A DNA stretch of 7,199 nucleotides from assembly GCA_035259145.1 (NCBI GenBank), contig DATFWQ010000233.1, positions 1-7,199 of the forward strand, in the 5' to 3' direction. This DNA is from CF-161 sp035259145. Its GTDB lineage: Bacteria > Chloroflexota > Dormibacteria > Dormibacterales > Dormibacteraceae. Made by a program: the position numbers and the translations under genes. The notes beneath the pieces were generated by a model, which was given only the letters and a program-made list of their open reading frames with translations, was not told the DNA's origin and ran no database searches. The first letter of the stretch is position 1, and each line of letters begins with the position of its first letter. This document shows, piece by piece, positions 1 to 5,512 of this stretch.

Positions 1-491
1 GGGCGCTTGGCGACCCGGTCCGGTTTCGGCTCCTGCGTGAGCTGCCGAACGAGGACGCCGCCGAGATACCGGTCGGTGGCCTGGCAAAACGTCTCGGCGT
101 CGCCGACACCGTGGTATCGCAGCACCTGCGTGTCTTGAGCGGGTTGGGGCTGGTCGGCAGCCGTCGCAGCGGCCGGACGGTCCGCTACTACGTCAAGGCC
201 GCGGCATTGCGTGCAGCGCGCGAAGTTCTGGCCAAGAGTCTGCCGGCCCTGTTCGGCGGCGCCTCGGAGCAGTCTCGACTCTCTGCCCGGAACCAGCTCT
301 ACGGCAAGGTGATCGAGCTGGTCCGCGGCGACGTGACGTGCGAGGTCACGATCGACATCGGTGCCCAGCTGGTGACCGCGGTGATAACCAACGGCTCGGT
401 CGACCGTCTCGACCTGCAAGTGGGGGACACGGCGGCGGCTGTGTTCAAGGCTCTTGACGTGATCGTTTTGAAGTGGGGAGGCAAGCAGTGA
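1..491 (+). CDS. ArsR-type HTH regulator with C-terminal Mop (molybdate-binding) domain, 5'-partial
   Basis: This is a probable molybdate-responsive transcription regulator of the modABC genes that follow. The start lies before the window; the first full codon is at 3, and 162 residues are visible. Visible residues 1-66 are a winged HTH of ArsR type: it opens with ALGDPVRFRLL, has the recognition helix VVSQHLRVLSGLGLV at about 37-51, and a wing SRRSGRTVRYYV. The cysteine metal site of classical ArsR (ELCV) is replaced by EIPV, so arsenic or metal sensing there is unlikely. Residues about 94-155 are a single Mop domain that begins SARNQLYGKV and contains TAVITNGSV and VGDTAAAVFKALDV. The family role of Mop is to bind molybdate or tungstate. 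The TGA stop overlaps the modA GTG. The domain calls are firm; repression of modABC by the Mo-bound form is inferred from context and analogy with ModE, which has an unrelated LysR-type HTH. Confidence 0.88.
   Translation, partial: ALGDPVRFRLLRELPNEDAAEIPVGGLAKRLGVADTVVSQHLRVLSGLGLVGSRRSGRTVRYYVKAAALRAAREVLAKSLPALFGGASEQSRLSARNQLYGKVIELVRGDVTCEVTIDIGAQLVTAVITNGSVDRLDLQVGDTAAAVFKALDVIVLKWGGKQ
475..481 (+). promoter_or_regulatory. Ribosome binding site that fixes the modA start
   Basis: GGGGAGG lies inside the 3' end of the regulator gene and ends 6 bases before the GTG at 488. This spacing favours GTG 488 over the in-frame GTG at 473, which would overlap the site itself. Confidence 0.75.
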
Positions 492-1267
492 AGATTCGCG
501 CCCTGGCATTTGCTGCCGTGATGGCCCTGGGCCTCGCAGGCTGCGGCGGCGTTGCGGCCACACCCTCAAGCCCGACTTCGGACACGGTCAGCGGGGACCT
601 GACCGTTCTCGCTGCAGCCTCTTTGACGGCGGCCTACAACGAGATCGGGCAGGACTTCACGAAGGCACATCCCAACGCGAAAGTCACCTTCAGCTTCGGC
701 GGCTCCGCGATTCTGGTGACCCAGATCCTCCAGGGCGCCCCCGCCGACGTCTTCGCCTCCGCCGACCAGCCCAACATGCAGAAGCTGGTCGATGGGAGCC
801 TCGCCGACGGCAAACCAGCCGTGTTCACTCAGAACAAGCTTCAGATCGTCGTCCAGGCCGGCAACCCAAAGAAGATCGCAGGGCTGGCCGACCTGGCCAA
901 CCCCAACCTGGCGGTCGACCTCTGCGCGCCGGCTGTGCCTTGTGGAAGCTACGCGGCCCAGGCGTTCGCCAGAGCCAACGTCAGGGTGACCCCGAAGAGC
1001 CAGGAGCAGGACGTGAAGTCAGTCGTCACCAGGGTGTCCCTGGGAGAGGCGGACGCCGGCATCGTGTACACCACGGACGTGAAGGCCGGTGGCCCCTCGG
1101 TCGCGGGCGTCGACATCCCGGCAGACCAGAACGTCATCGCCAGCTACCCCATCGTCCGGGTGAAGGGCACCAGGAACCCCACGACGGCGAACGCCTTCAT
1201 CGACTGGGTCGTGGGTGCGATGGGACAGAAGGTTCTCGCACAGTACGGTTTCACCAGGCCCTCGTGA
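488..1267 (+). CDS. modA: Molybdate ABC transporter substrate-binding lipoprotein ModA
   Basis: ModA captures molybdate outside the membrane and delivers it to ModB. With the GTG at 488 the product is 259 residues, normal for the family. Residues 1-19 are a lipoprotein signal peptide with lipobox LAGC, so Cys19 should be lipidated and the protein anchored to the outer face of the membrane. The mature part shows the ModA pattern: LTVLAAASLTAAYNEI (38-53), FSFGGSAILVTQI (68-80), GAPADVFASAD (83-93), APAVPCGSYA (147-156) and DAGIVYTTDV (189-198). The serines of AAASL and GGS and the tyrosine of GIVY sit where characterised ModA proteins contact the oxyanion. C146 and C152 form a C-x5-C pair that could be a disulfide. 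The start overlaps the regulator stop by 4 bases and the stop overlaps modB by 4. Tungstate may also be a ligand, since sequence does not separate the two. Confidence 0.95.
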   Translation: MKIRALAFAAVMALGLAGCGGVAATPSSPTSDTVSGDLTVLAAASLTAAYNEIGQDFTKAHPNAKVTFSFGGSAILVTQILQGAPADVFASADQPNMQKLVDGSLADGKPAVFTQNKLQIVVQAGNPKKIAGLADLANPNLAVDLCAPAVPCGSYAAQAFARANVRVTPKSQEQDVKSVVTRVSLGEADAGIVYTTDVKAGGPSVAGVDIPADQNVIASYPIVRVKGTRNPTTANAFIDWVVGAMGQKVLAQYGFTRPS

Positions 1268-2052
1268 GGCAGGCCGGGCACCGGCTCGGCCTGCCCCTTG
1301 TCGGGCTCGGGGCTCTCGCGTTGTCCATAATCGCGCTGCCCCTGATCGGGCTGCTGGTGAAGGCCCCCTGGCAGAACGCCTGGGCCTATCTGACCGCGCC
1401 TGCCTCCCGCGACGCCTTGCGCCTGTCGCTGGTCTGCTCCCTCTCGGCGACCGCGATCGCCTTGCTGCTGGGTGTGCCCCTGGCCTGGGTGCAGGCCCGC
1501 CTGGAGTTTCCCGGCAAGGCCCTTCTGAGGGCCGTTACGACCCTGCCGATGGTGCTGCCGCCGGTCGTCGGCGGGGTGGCGCTGTTGTTCGCGTTCGGGC
1601 GCCGTGGGCTATTGGGCCAGGTTTTGTTCGACGGCTTCGGCATCCGGCTCCCCTTTTCGACCGCCGGTGTCATCCTCGCCGAGACGTTCGTGGCAATGCC
1701 CTTCCTGGTCATAACCGTGGAGGCGGGGCTCCGCTCGATGAACCTCGGCTTCGAAGAGGCGGCGCGGACGCTGGGAGCGAGCCGCTGGACGGTGTTCTAC
1801 CGTGTCACTCTGCCGCTCATCGCTCCCTCGCTGTTCGCAGGGGCCGTTCTCTGCTGGTCGCGAGCTCTCGGTGAGTTCGGCGCGACCATCACGTTTGCCG
1901 GCAACCTGCCTGGCACCACGCAGACGCTACCCCTTGCCGTCTACCTCGAGCTGGAGACGCGACCGGAAGCGGCGATCATGCTCAGCCTTGTTCTCGTGGC
2001 CGTCTCGATCACCGTGCTTGCCGCACTGCGCGACCGCTGGCTTGCTCTTTGA
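1264..2052 (+). CDS. modB: Molybdate ABC transporter permease ModB
   Basis: ModB forms the membrane channel of the ModABC importer. The chosen GTG at 1264 overlaps the modA stop (GTGA) and gives 262 residues, slightly longer than the commonest ModB length. The reading frame stays open further upstream inside modA, but that extension is arginine/glycine-rich shadow sequence. Hydrophobic segments occur near residues 11-32, 52-75, 95-111, 133-152, 185-200 and 236-255. The cytoplasmic EAA loop that docks on ModC is at about 164-190 (EEAARTLGASRW, then TLPLIAPSL). FGATITFAGNLPGTTQTLP at 206-222 or so is a typical ModB C-terminal signature. No strong Shine-Dalgarno precedes the GTG, so translation probably depends on coupling to modA. 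The stop overlaps the modC TTG. Confidence 0.95.
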   Translation: MRQAGHRLGLPLVGLGALALSIIALPLIGLLVKAPWQNAWAYLTAPASRDALRLSLVCSLSATAIALLLGVPLAWVQARLEFPGKALLRAVTTLPMVLPPVVGGVALLFAFGRRGLLGQVLFDGFGIRLPFSTAGVILAETFVAMPFLVITVEAGLRSMNLGFEEAARTLGASRWTVFYRVTLPLIAPSLFAGAVLCWSRALGEFGATITFAGNLPGTTQTLPLAVYLELETRPEAAIMLSLVLVAVSITVLAALRDRWLAL

Positions 2053-3101
2053 GCTTGCGGGCCGATGTCGAGCTGGTGCTCGGCCGTCTCCATCTCGAGG
2101 TGGACCTTGTGATCGAGGAGGGAGAGGTTGTAGCCCTGCTCGGTCCCAACGGGGCCGGCAAGACGACGCTACTACGGGCGCTGGCTGGTCTTCAGGAGCT
2201 GCGCGCCGGACGGATCGAGCTCGACGGCCAGGTCCTCGAAGACGTCGCCGGCCGTGTCCGGCTGCCGCCCGAGCGCCGTCCGGTAGGCGTTGTCTTCCAG
2301 GACTATTTGCTGTTCCCCCATCTGAGCGCCCTGGACAACGTAGCCTTCGGCCTCCGTTCTCAGGGTGTCCGCGGACGGGAGGCCCGCGCGCAGGCCCTGG
2401 TCTGGCTGGAGCGAGTCGGTCTCGAGGATCAGGCAAACGCCCGACCGCGCACGCTCTCGGGGGGGCAGGCGCAGCGCGTTGCGCTGGCTCGCGCGCTCGC
2501 GATCAACCCTCGACTCCTGCTGCTTGACGAGCCGTTGGCTGCGCTCGACGCGTCCACGCGGCTCGAGGTGCGGCGGGAGCTGAGGCGGCACCTGGACTCA
2601 TTCCCAGGGATCCGGCTCGTCATCACGCACGATCCTCTGGAAGCGATGGCTCTCGCCGGTCGACTGGTGGTCATCGAAGCCGGACGGATCGTGCAGAGTG
2701 GGAGCGCCGCTGAAGTAACGGAGCGGCCTCGCTCTCGCTACGTTGCCGACCTGGTTGGAGTGAATCTCTTCCGAGGCAGGGCCCGCGGCGAGACCGTGGA
2801 GCTGGATGGAGGCAGCCAGCTGATCGCGGCCGGCGCCGGCCAGGGTGACGTGTTCGCGGTGATTCACCCCCGAAGCGTGTCGATGTGGCGTTCTCGTCCG
2901 GATGGGACCCCTCGCAACGTCTGGCGTGGGACCGCCGCCGGGCTGGATTTGGAGGGGGAGCGAGTGCGCGTCCGGGTCGCCAGCGTTCCGCCGATCGTGG
3001 CCGAGGTTACTCCTGCCGCAGTCGCGGCCCTGCGGCTGCATGAGGGCGGCGAGGTCTGGGTGACAGTAAAAGCGACCGACGTCAACGTCTATCCGGCATG
3101 A
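2049..3101 (+). CDS. modC: Molybdate ABC transporter ATP-binding protein ModC, with TOBE domain
   Basis: ModC hydrolyses ATP to power molybdate import on the cytoplasmic side of ModB. From TTG 2049, which overlaps the modB stop (TTGA), it has 350 residues, the usual ModC length. Every ABC motif is present: Walker A GPNGAGKTT (32-40), Q-loop VFQDYLLFP (82-90), signature LSGGQAQRVALARAL (136-150), Walker B LLLLDEPLAALD (156-167) and switch histidine in VITHD (191-195). Residues about 286-349 form a C-terminal TOBE domain with one visible repeat, ending VWVTVKATDVNVYP. In ModC this domain is regulatory and can bind the oxyanion. The alternative in-frame TTG at 2055 would remove only two residues. 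Neither start has a clear Shine-Dalgarno, again suggesting coupling. It is the last gene of the operon and is followed directly by a terminator-like hairpin. Confidence 0.95.
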   Translation: MSLRADVELVLGRLHLEVDLVIEEGEVVALLGPNGAGKTTLLRALAGLQELRAGRIELDGQVLEDVAGRVRLPPERRPVGVVFQDYLLFPHLSALDNVAFGLRSQGVRGREARAQALVWLERVGLEDQANARPRTLSGGQAQRVALARALAINPRLLLLDEPLAALDASTRLEVRRELRRHLDSFPGIRLVITHDPLEAMALAGRLVVIEAGRIVQSGSAAEVTERPRSRYVADLVGVNLFRGRARGETVELDGGSQLIAAGAGQGDVFAVIHPRSVSMWRSRPDGTPRNVWRGTAAGLDLEGERVRVRVASVPPIVAEVTPAAVAALRLHEGGEVWVTVKATDVNVYPA

Positions 3102-3136
3102 GCGCCACCTTCGTGGCGCGGCCGACCGGCGTTTTT
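3102..3136 (+). terminator. Rho-independent terminator-like hairpin after modC
   Basis: GCGCCAC (3102-3108), loop CTTC, and GTGGCGC (3113-3119) form a perfect 7-base stem directly after the modC stop. A T-run, TTTTT at 3132-3136, follows after a short GC spacer (GCCGACCGGC) that may pair weakly. The 12-base gap between stem and T-run is longer than in a textbook terminator. The hairpin lies between convergent genes and could also slow transcription from the minus strand, although no T-run follows it in that direction. Confidence 0.6.
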
Positions 3137-3153
3137 CTGGAGTCCGCTCTGAC

Positions 3154-3813
3154 CTACGTTCCGGCTCTGCTGTGGGCGGTCGCGACGCAGGCGAGTTCGA
3201 GCAGGAGGTCCATGGGCAGACACTCCCAGCCCGCCTCCCACGCGGCCAGCTGATCAGCTGTTGGTTCGCCTTTCCCGGTCTCGCGGCGGACCACGGACGC
3301 GAACTCTTCCCGATCCAGGCCCGTCCACCCACGAAGCCGGCGCACGGCATGCGCTACCTCGGCTGTGACCTCCCCGGAGCTCCGTGTGCCCGCGAAGCCG
3401 AGACGAGCTGCATACTCAGCGGCTCTGCCCTGCTCCACGAGCCGCGACATCGCACGGAGGACCTCGTGCCAGGCTCGGCGCTGGTCGCTGGAATCTGCTT
3501 CTTGCCGGCTTCGGACCTCCAGGCGATTGCGGGCCTGCTCGAGGCAGTAGATGCACACCTGTGCGCTTCGTCCTGGCTGCACTGGTCGGGAAGCCGCCTG
3601 ATGCCTCCCACAGAACGAGCAGTGCAGCTCCATGCAGTCCACGTGAACGGGCCGGCCGGCAGCCTTGAGAGCCGCGAGAGACGAACGCACGCAAGCGTGG
3701 CAGATACGGGCCACGCCGCGATGGTCGTCGGCACGAGCCATCACGACGGCTGGGCCCTGATCCCTGCCACAGAAGGAACACCGATTACCCGGGGTCCGTT
3801 CCTGTCGACCCAT
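3154..3813 (-). CDS. Putative regulator: two tandem ClpX-type C4 zinc fingers plus Cro/C1-like HTH
   Basis: A 219-residue cytoplasmic protein without signal peptide or membrane segment. Finger 1 uses C12, C15, C38 and C41 (RCSFCGRDQ, then ICHAC). Finger 2 uses C65, C68, C87 and C90 (HCSFCGRHQ, then CIYC). Both resemble the N-terminal C4 zinc finger of ClpX, but no AAA+ ATPase follows, so it is not ClpX. Residues about 92-145 are charged and mostly helical. Residues about 152-212 look like a Cro/C1-type HTH (AVRRLRGWTGLDREEFASVV, later QLAAWEAGW), which suggests DNA binding. In ClpX this finger mediates dimerisation and adaptor or substrate binding, so a protein-interaction role is plausible here. 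The ATG at 3813 is the only start that keeps finger 1. The gene is convergent with modC and divergent from the oxidoreductase-ade operon, which it might regulate. Specific function unknown. Confidence 0.8.
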   Translation of the reverse strand: MGRQERTPGNRCSFCGRDQGPAVVMARADDHRGVARICHACVRSSLAALKAAGRPVHVDCMELHCSFCGRHQAASRPVQPGRSAQVCIYCLEQARNRLEVRSRQEADSSDQRRAWHEVLRAMSRLVEQGRAAEYAARLGFAGTRSSGEVTAEVAHAVRRLRGWTGLDREEFASVVRRETGKGEPTADQLAAWEAGWECLPMDLLLELACVATAHSRAGT

Positions 3814-3821
3814 CCCCCTCC
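3814..3821 (-). promoter_or_regulatory. Purine-rich ribosome binding site of the zinc-finger gene
   Basis: Read on the minus strand, GGAGGGGG directly abuts the ATG at 3813. The core GGAGG is only 3 bases from the start, closer than usual, but no other in-frame start would keep the first zinc finger. Confidence 0.5.
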
Positions 3822-4120
3822 AAAAGACGCCACCGGACCGGCCGGCAGAGGCACGCTCACCGATAGCGGTTCGCTAGAAGGAACGCCCAAGCCGACGCAC
3901 TTACCCGATTTGTAACGAAACGAGTCTATGCGAGCCCTGCCCCGGCGATCCGCTCGTGCCGGCGCCACCGCGTGGGGTGATCTTTTGAGGCATCGCCCGA
4001 GCCACTTTCGTCCACGGTGCCGGACAATGTCGCCGATGACAGGACTCGGGGCTGTGGCCTTCACGCTAGCGGCGGCACGGTGACGGGTCTCCTCCTGGCG
4101 GGCACCACAAGCCCGGCCGC
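3814..4120. other. Non-coding divergent intergenic region
   Basis: About 307 bases lie between the divergent zinc-finger gene and oxidoreductase gene, and both promoters are expected here. The open frames that cross it (for example minus-strand 3741-4064) have no recognisable protein character and no good start context. The only AT-richer patch is around 3903-3930 (GATTTGTAACGAAACGAG), a possible promoter part for the minus-strand gene, but I could not assign a convincing -35/-10 pair on either strand. No tRNA, riboswitch, CRISPR or long repeat was seen. Confidence 0.5.
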
Positions 4121-5080
4121 TTGCGGGTGAGCGGTCGCCGGCTCGGAGTCAGCGTGCCCATGGAGGCACCACTGAGCCAGCTGCCGGCGCTCGCCCGGTT
4201 CGTGGAGGAGCTCGGCTACACAGACGTCTGGAGCCTGGAGTCCAATGCTCTTGACGGCTTCACACCGCTTGCCGCAGTGGCTGCAGTTACCGAACACGTC
4301 CGGCTCGGCACCGCCATCATCCCGGCCTGGACCCGGCCGGCCGGGCTCCTCGCCATGCACGCAGCCGCGATGGCTGAGCTCGCGCCGGGCCGCTTCGTGC
4401 TCGGACTCGGCTCATCGACGGAGGTGGTGGTGCAGCAATGGTTTGACGTGCCGTTCTCGCGGCCGCTCACCCGAACCCGCGAAGCGGCGCTGGCAGTCCG
4501 CGCGCTTCTGAGCGGCCAGCGCGTCCGCGCGATGAAGCTGCGCAGGCCACCCAGGGCGCGCGTCCCGATCTACATAGCGGCTCTCGGTCCGAAGATGCTG
4601 CGGCTGGCAGGGGAAGTGGGCGATGGTGTCGTCTTCTTCCTCTGCGGCCCTCGCATAATCCCTGAGTTGCTGGCCGAGGTCGGGAGTGATGTCGACTCGG
4701 TGGCCCGCCTCGTCGTGCTGCCGGGCCTGGGCTCTCAGGTGCGGCTGGCTGCTCGGCGCGTCATCGCCACCTACGCGCTGGTGCCGTACTACGGACGTTC
4801 TCTGGCCCGGCAGGGCTTCGAAGACGAGGTAGCGGCGGTCGGGGCCGCCTGGCATTCAGGCGATCGCGAAGCGGCGGCTGGACAGGTCTCGGACGCGATG
4901 GTGACCGAGCTGGTGCTGACAGGGACTGAGGAGCAGATCGCTGACCGCCTGGTTGCCTATCGGCACGCTGGCTTGCGAACCCCGGTCCTCGCCATGGGAA
5001 GCGTCGAGCCGCACGGTGCTGGCGACGCCGGCCTGCGCAGGCTGCTGGAAGCTTTCGCGCCCGCCCACACAGTAGGCTGA
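4121..5080 (+). CDS. LLM-class (luciferase-like, probably F420-dependent) oxidoreductase
   Basis: A TIM-barrel flavin/F420 oxidoreductase of the luciferase-like superfamily, 319 residues from TTG 4121 and cytoplasmic. It shows RRLGVSVPMEAPLSQLPALA (6-25, first strand and helix), LGYTDVWSLE (31-40), VRLGTAIIPAWTRPA (60-74), MAELAPGRFVLGLGSS (84-99) and the strongly family-like VPIYIAALGPKMLRLAGE (148-165) followed by DGVVFF. The C-terminal TGTEEQIADRLVAYRHAGL (267-285) is also typical of the group. A TAG at 4067 closes the frame upstream, so the start is TTG 4121 or GTG 4127. GTG 4127 fits the usual N-terminus slightly better, and neither has a good Shine-Dalgarno. Coenzyme F420 rather than FMN is inferred from similarity to actinobacterial members; the substrate is unknown. 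It is the first gene of a tight three-gene cluster with a DUF3052 protein and adenine deaminase. Confidence 0.85.
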   Translation: MRVSGRRLGVSVPMEAPLSQLPALARFVEELGYTDVWSLESNALDGFTPLAAVAAVTEHVRLGTAIIPAWTRPAGLLAMHAAAMAELAPGRFVLGLGSSTEVVVQQWFDVPFSRPLTRTREAALAVRALLSGQRVRAMKLRRPPRARVPIYIAALGPKMLRLAGEVGDGVVFFLCGPRIIPELLAEVGSDVDSVARLVVLPGLGSQVRLAARRVIATYALVPYYGRSLARQGFEDEVAAVGAAWHSGDREAAAGQVSDAMVTELVLTGTEEQIADRLVAYRHAGLRTPVLAMGSVEPHGAGDAGLRRLLEAFAPAHTVG

Positions 5081-5085
5081 CCGGC

Positions 5086-5090
5086 GGAGG
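5086..5090 (+). promoter_or_regulatory. Ribosome binding site of the DUF3052 gene
   Basis: GGAGG ends 7 bases before the ATG at 5098. It is the best-placed Shine-Dalgarno in the right-hand operon. Confidence 0.8.
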
Positions 5091-5097
5091 ACAACGC

Positions 5098-5499
5098 ATG
5101 ACCACAAGCGCTCTTGCCAGGAAGCTCCTTGTCAGGCCAGGCCACCGTGTCGCGGTGATGAACGCGCCACCCGGCTACGCAGACCTGCTGCGGCCGCTGC
5201 CGGAGGGCGCCGAGCTGGTCGATGCGCCCGTGGAGGCTGTTGACGTTGTGCAGCTTTTTGTCCGGGATTCGGCCGACCTGGAGCGCACCGGCCCGGCCGC
5301 CATCAATGCGATGAAGCCCGACGGGCTGCTCTGGATCTGCTACCCCAAAGGCGGCCAGAAGGCTGGCACCGACCTCCACCGGGACATCTTGTGGGACCTG
5401 ATGGGTAAGCAGACGGGTCTCGTGGGCGTCTCGCTGGTGGCGGTGGACGAGAGGTGGTCCGGAATGCGCTTCCGAGCTGCCGACAAGGTCGGCACCTGA
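5098..5499 (+). CDS. DUF3052-family small protein
   Basis: A 133-residue soluble protein of unknown function. Its pattern is that of the DUF3052 family, common in actinobacteria. It has an N-terminal strand-turn LLVRPGHRVAVMNAPPGYADLL (about 10-31) followed by PLPEGAEL. The middle DVVQLFVRDSADLER (49-63) and MKPDGLLWICYPKGG (72-86) resemble an S-adenosylmethionine-methyltransferase-like or Rossmann-like core with no recognisable catalytic site. The C-terminus has GLVGVSLVAVDERWSGMRF (107-125), a conserved family ending. It has no signal peptide or membrane segment. It begins 17 bases after the oxidoreductase stop and ends 13 bases before ade, so the three are probably cotranscribed. The family assignment rests on recalled motif similarity; no reaction can be assigned. 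Confidence 0.8.
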   Translation: MTTSALARKLLVRPGHRVAVMNAPPGYADLLRPLPEGAELVDAPVEAVDVVQLFVRDSADLERTGPAAINAMKPDGLLWICYPKGGQKAGTDLHRDILWDLMGKQTGLVGVSLVAVDERWSGMRFRAADKVGT

Positions 5500-5512
5500 G
5501 CCCGGCCGCGCC

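Noticed and set aside
473..487. GTG at 473 as the modA start
   Set aside because: It would overlap the Shine-Dalgarno at 475-481 and add residues ahead of an already complete signal peptide; GTG 488 has correct spacing.
940..1263. Upstream extension of the modB frame inside modA
   Set aside because: The translation is arginine/glycine-rich shadow sequence, and modB homology begins only after the GTG at 1264.
1802..2527. Plus-strand open frame of 241 codons overlapping modB and modC
   Set aside because: It is out of frame with both genes, rich in Arg/Ser/Pro, and shows no conserved motif.
2828..2841. Perfect 14-base palindrome GGCCGGCGCCGGCC inside modC
   Set aside because: It consists only of G and C in a very GC-rich coding region, so chance is likely; it codes in frame for ordinary residues and is not near a promoter.
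3172..3915. Plus-strand open frame of 247 codons opposite the zinc-finger gene
   Set aside because: The minus-strand frame carries two complete C4 zinc fingers and a start with a ribosome binding site; the plus frame has no comparable feature.
3741..4064. Minus-strand open frame of 107 codons across the divergent intergenic region
   Set aside because: It overlaps the start of the zinc-finger gene, its composition is not protein-like and it has no recognisable family.
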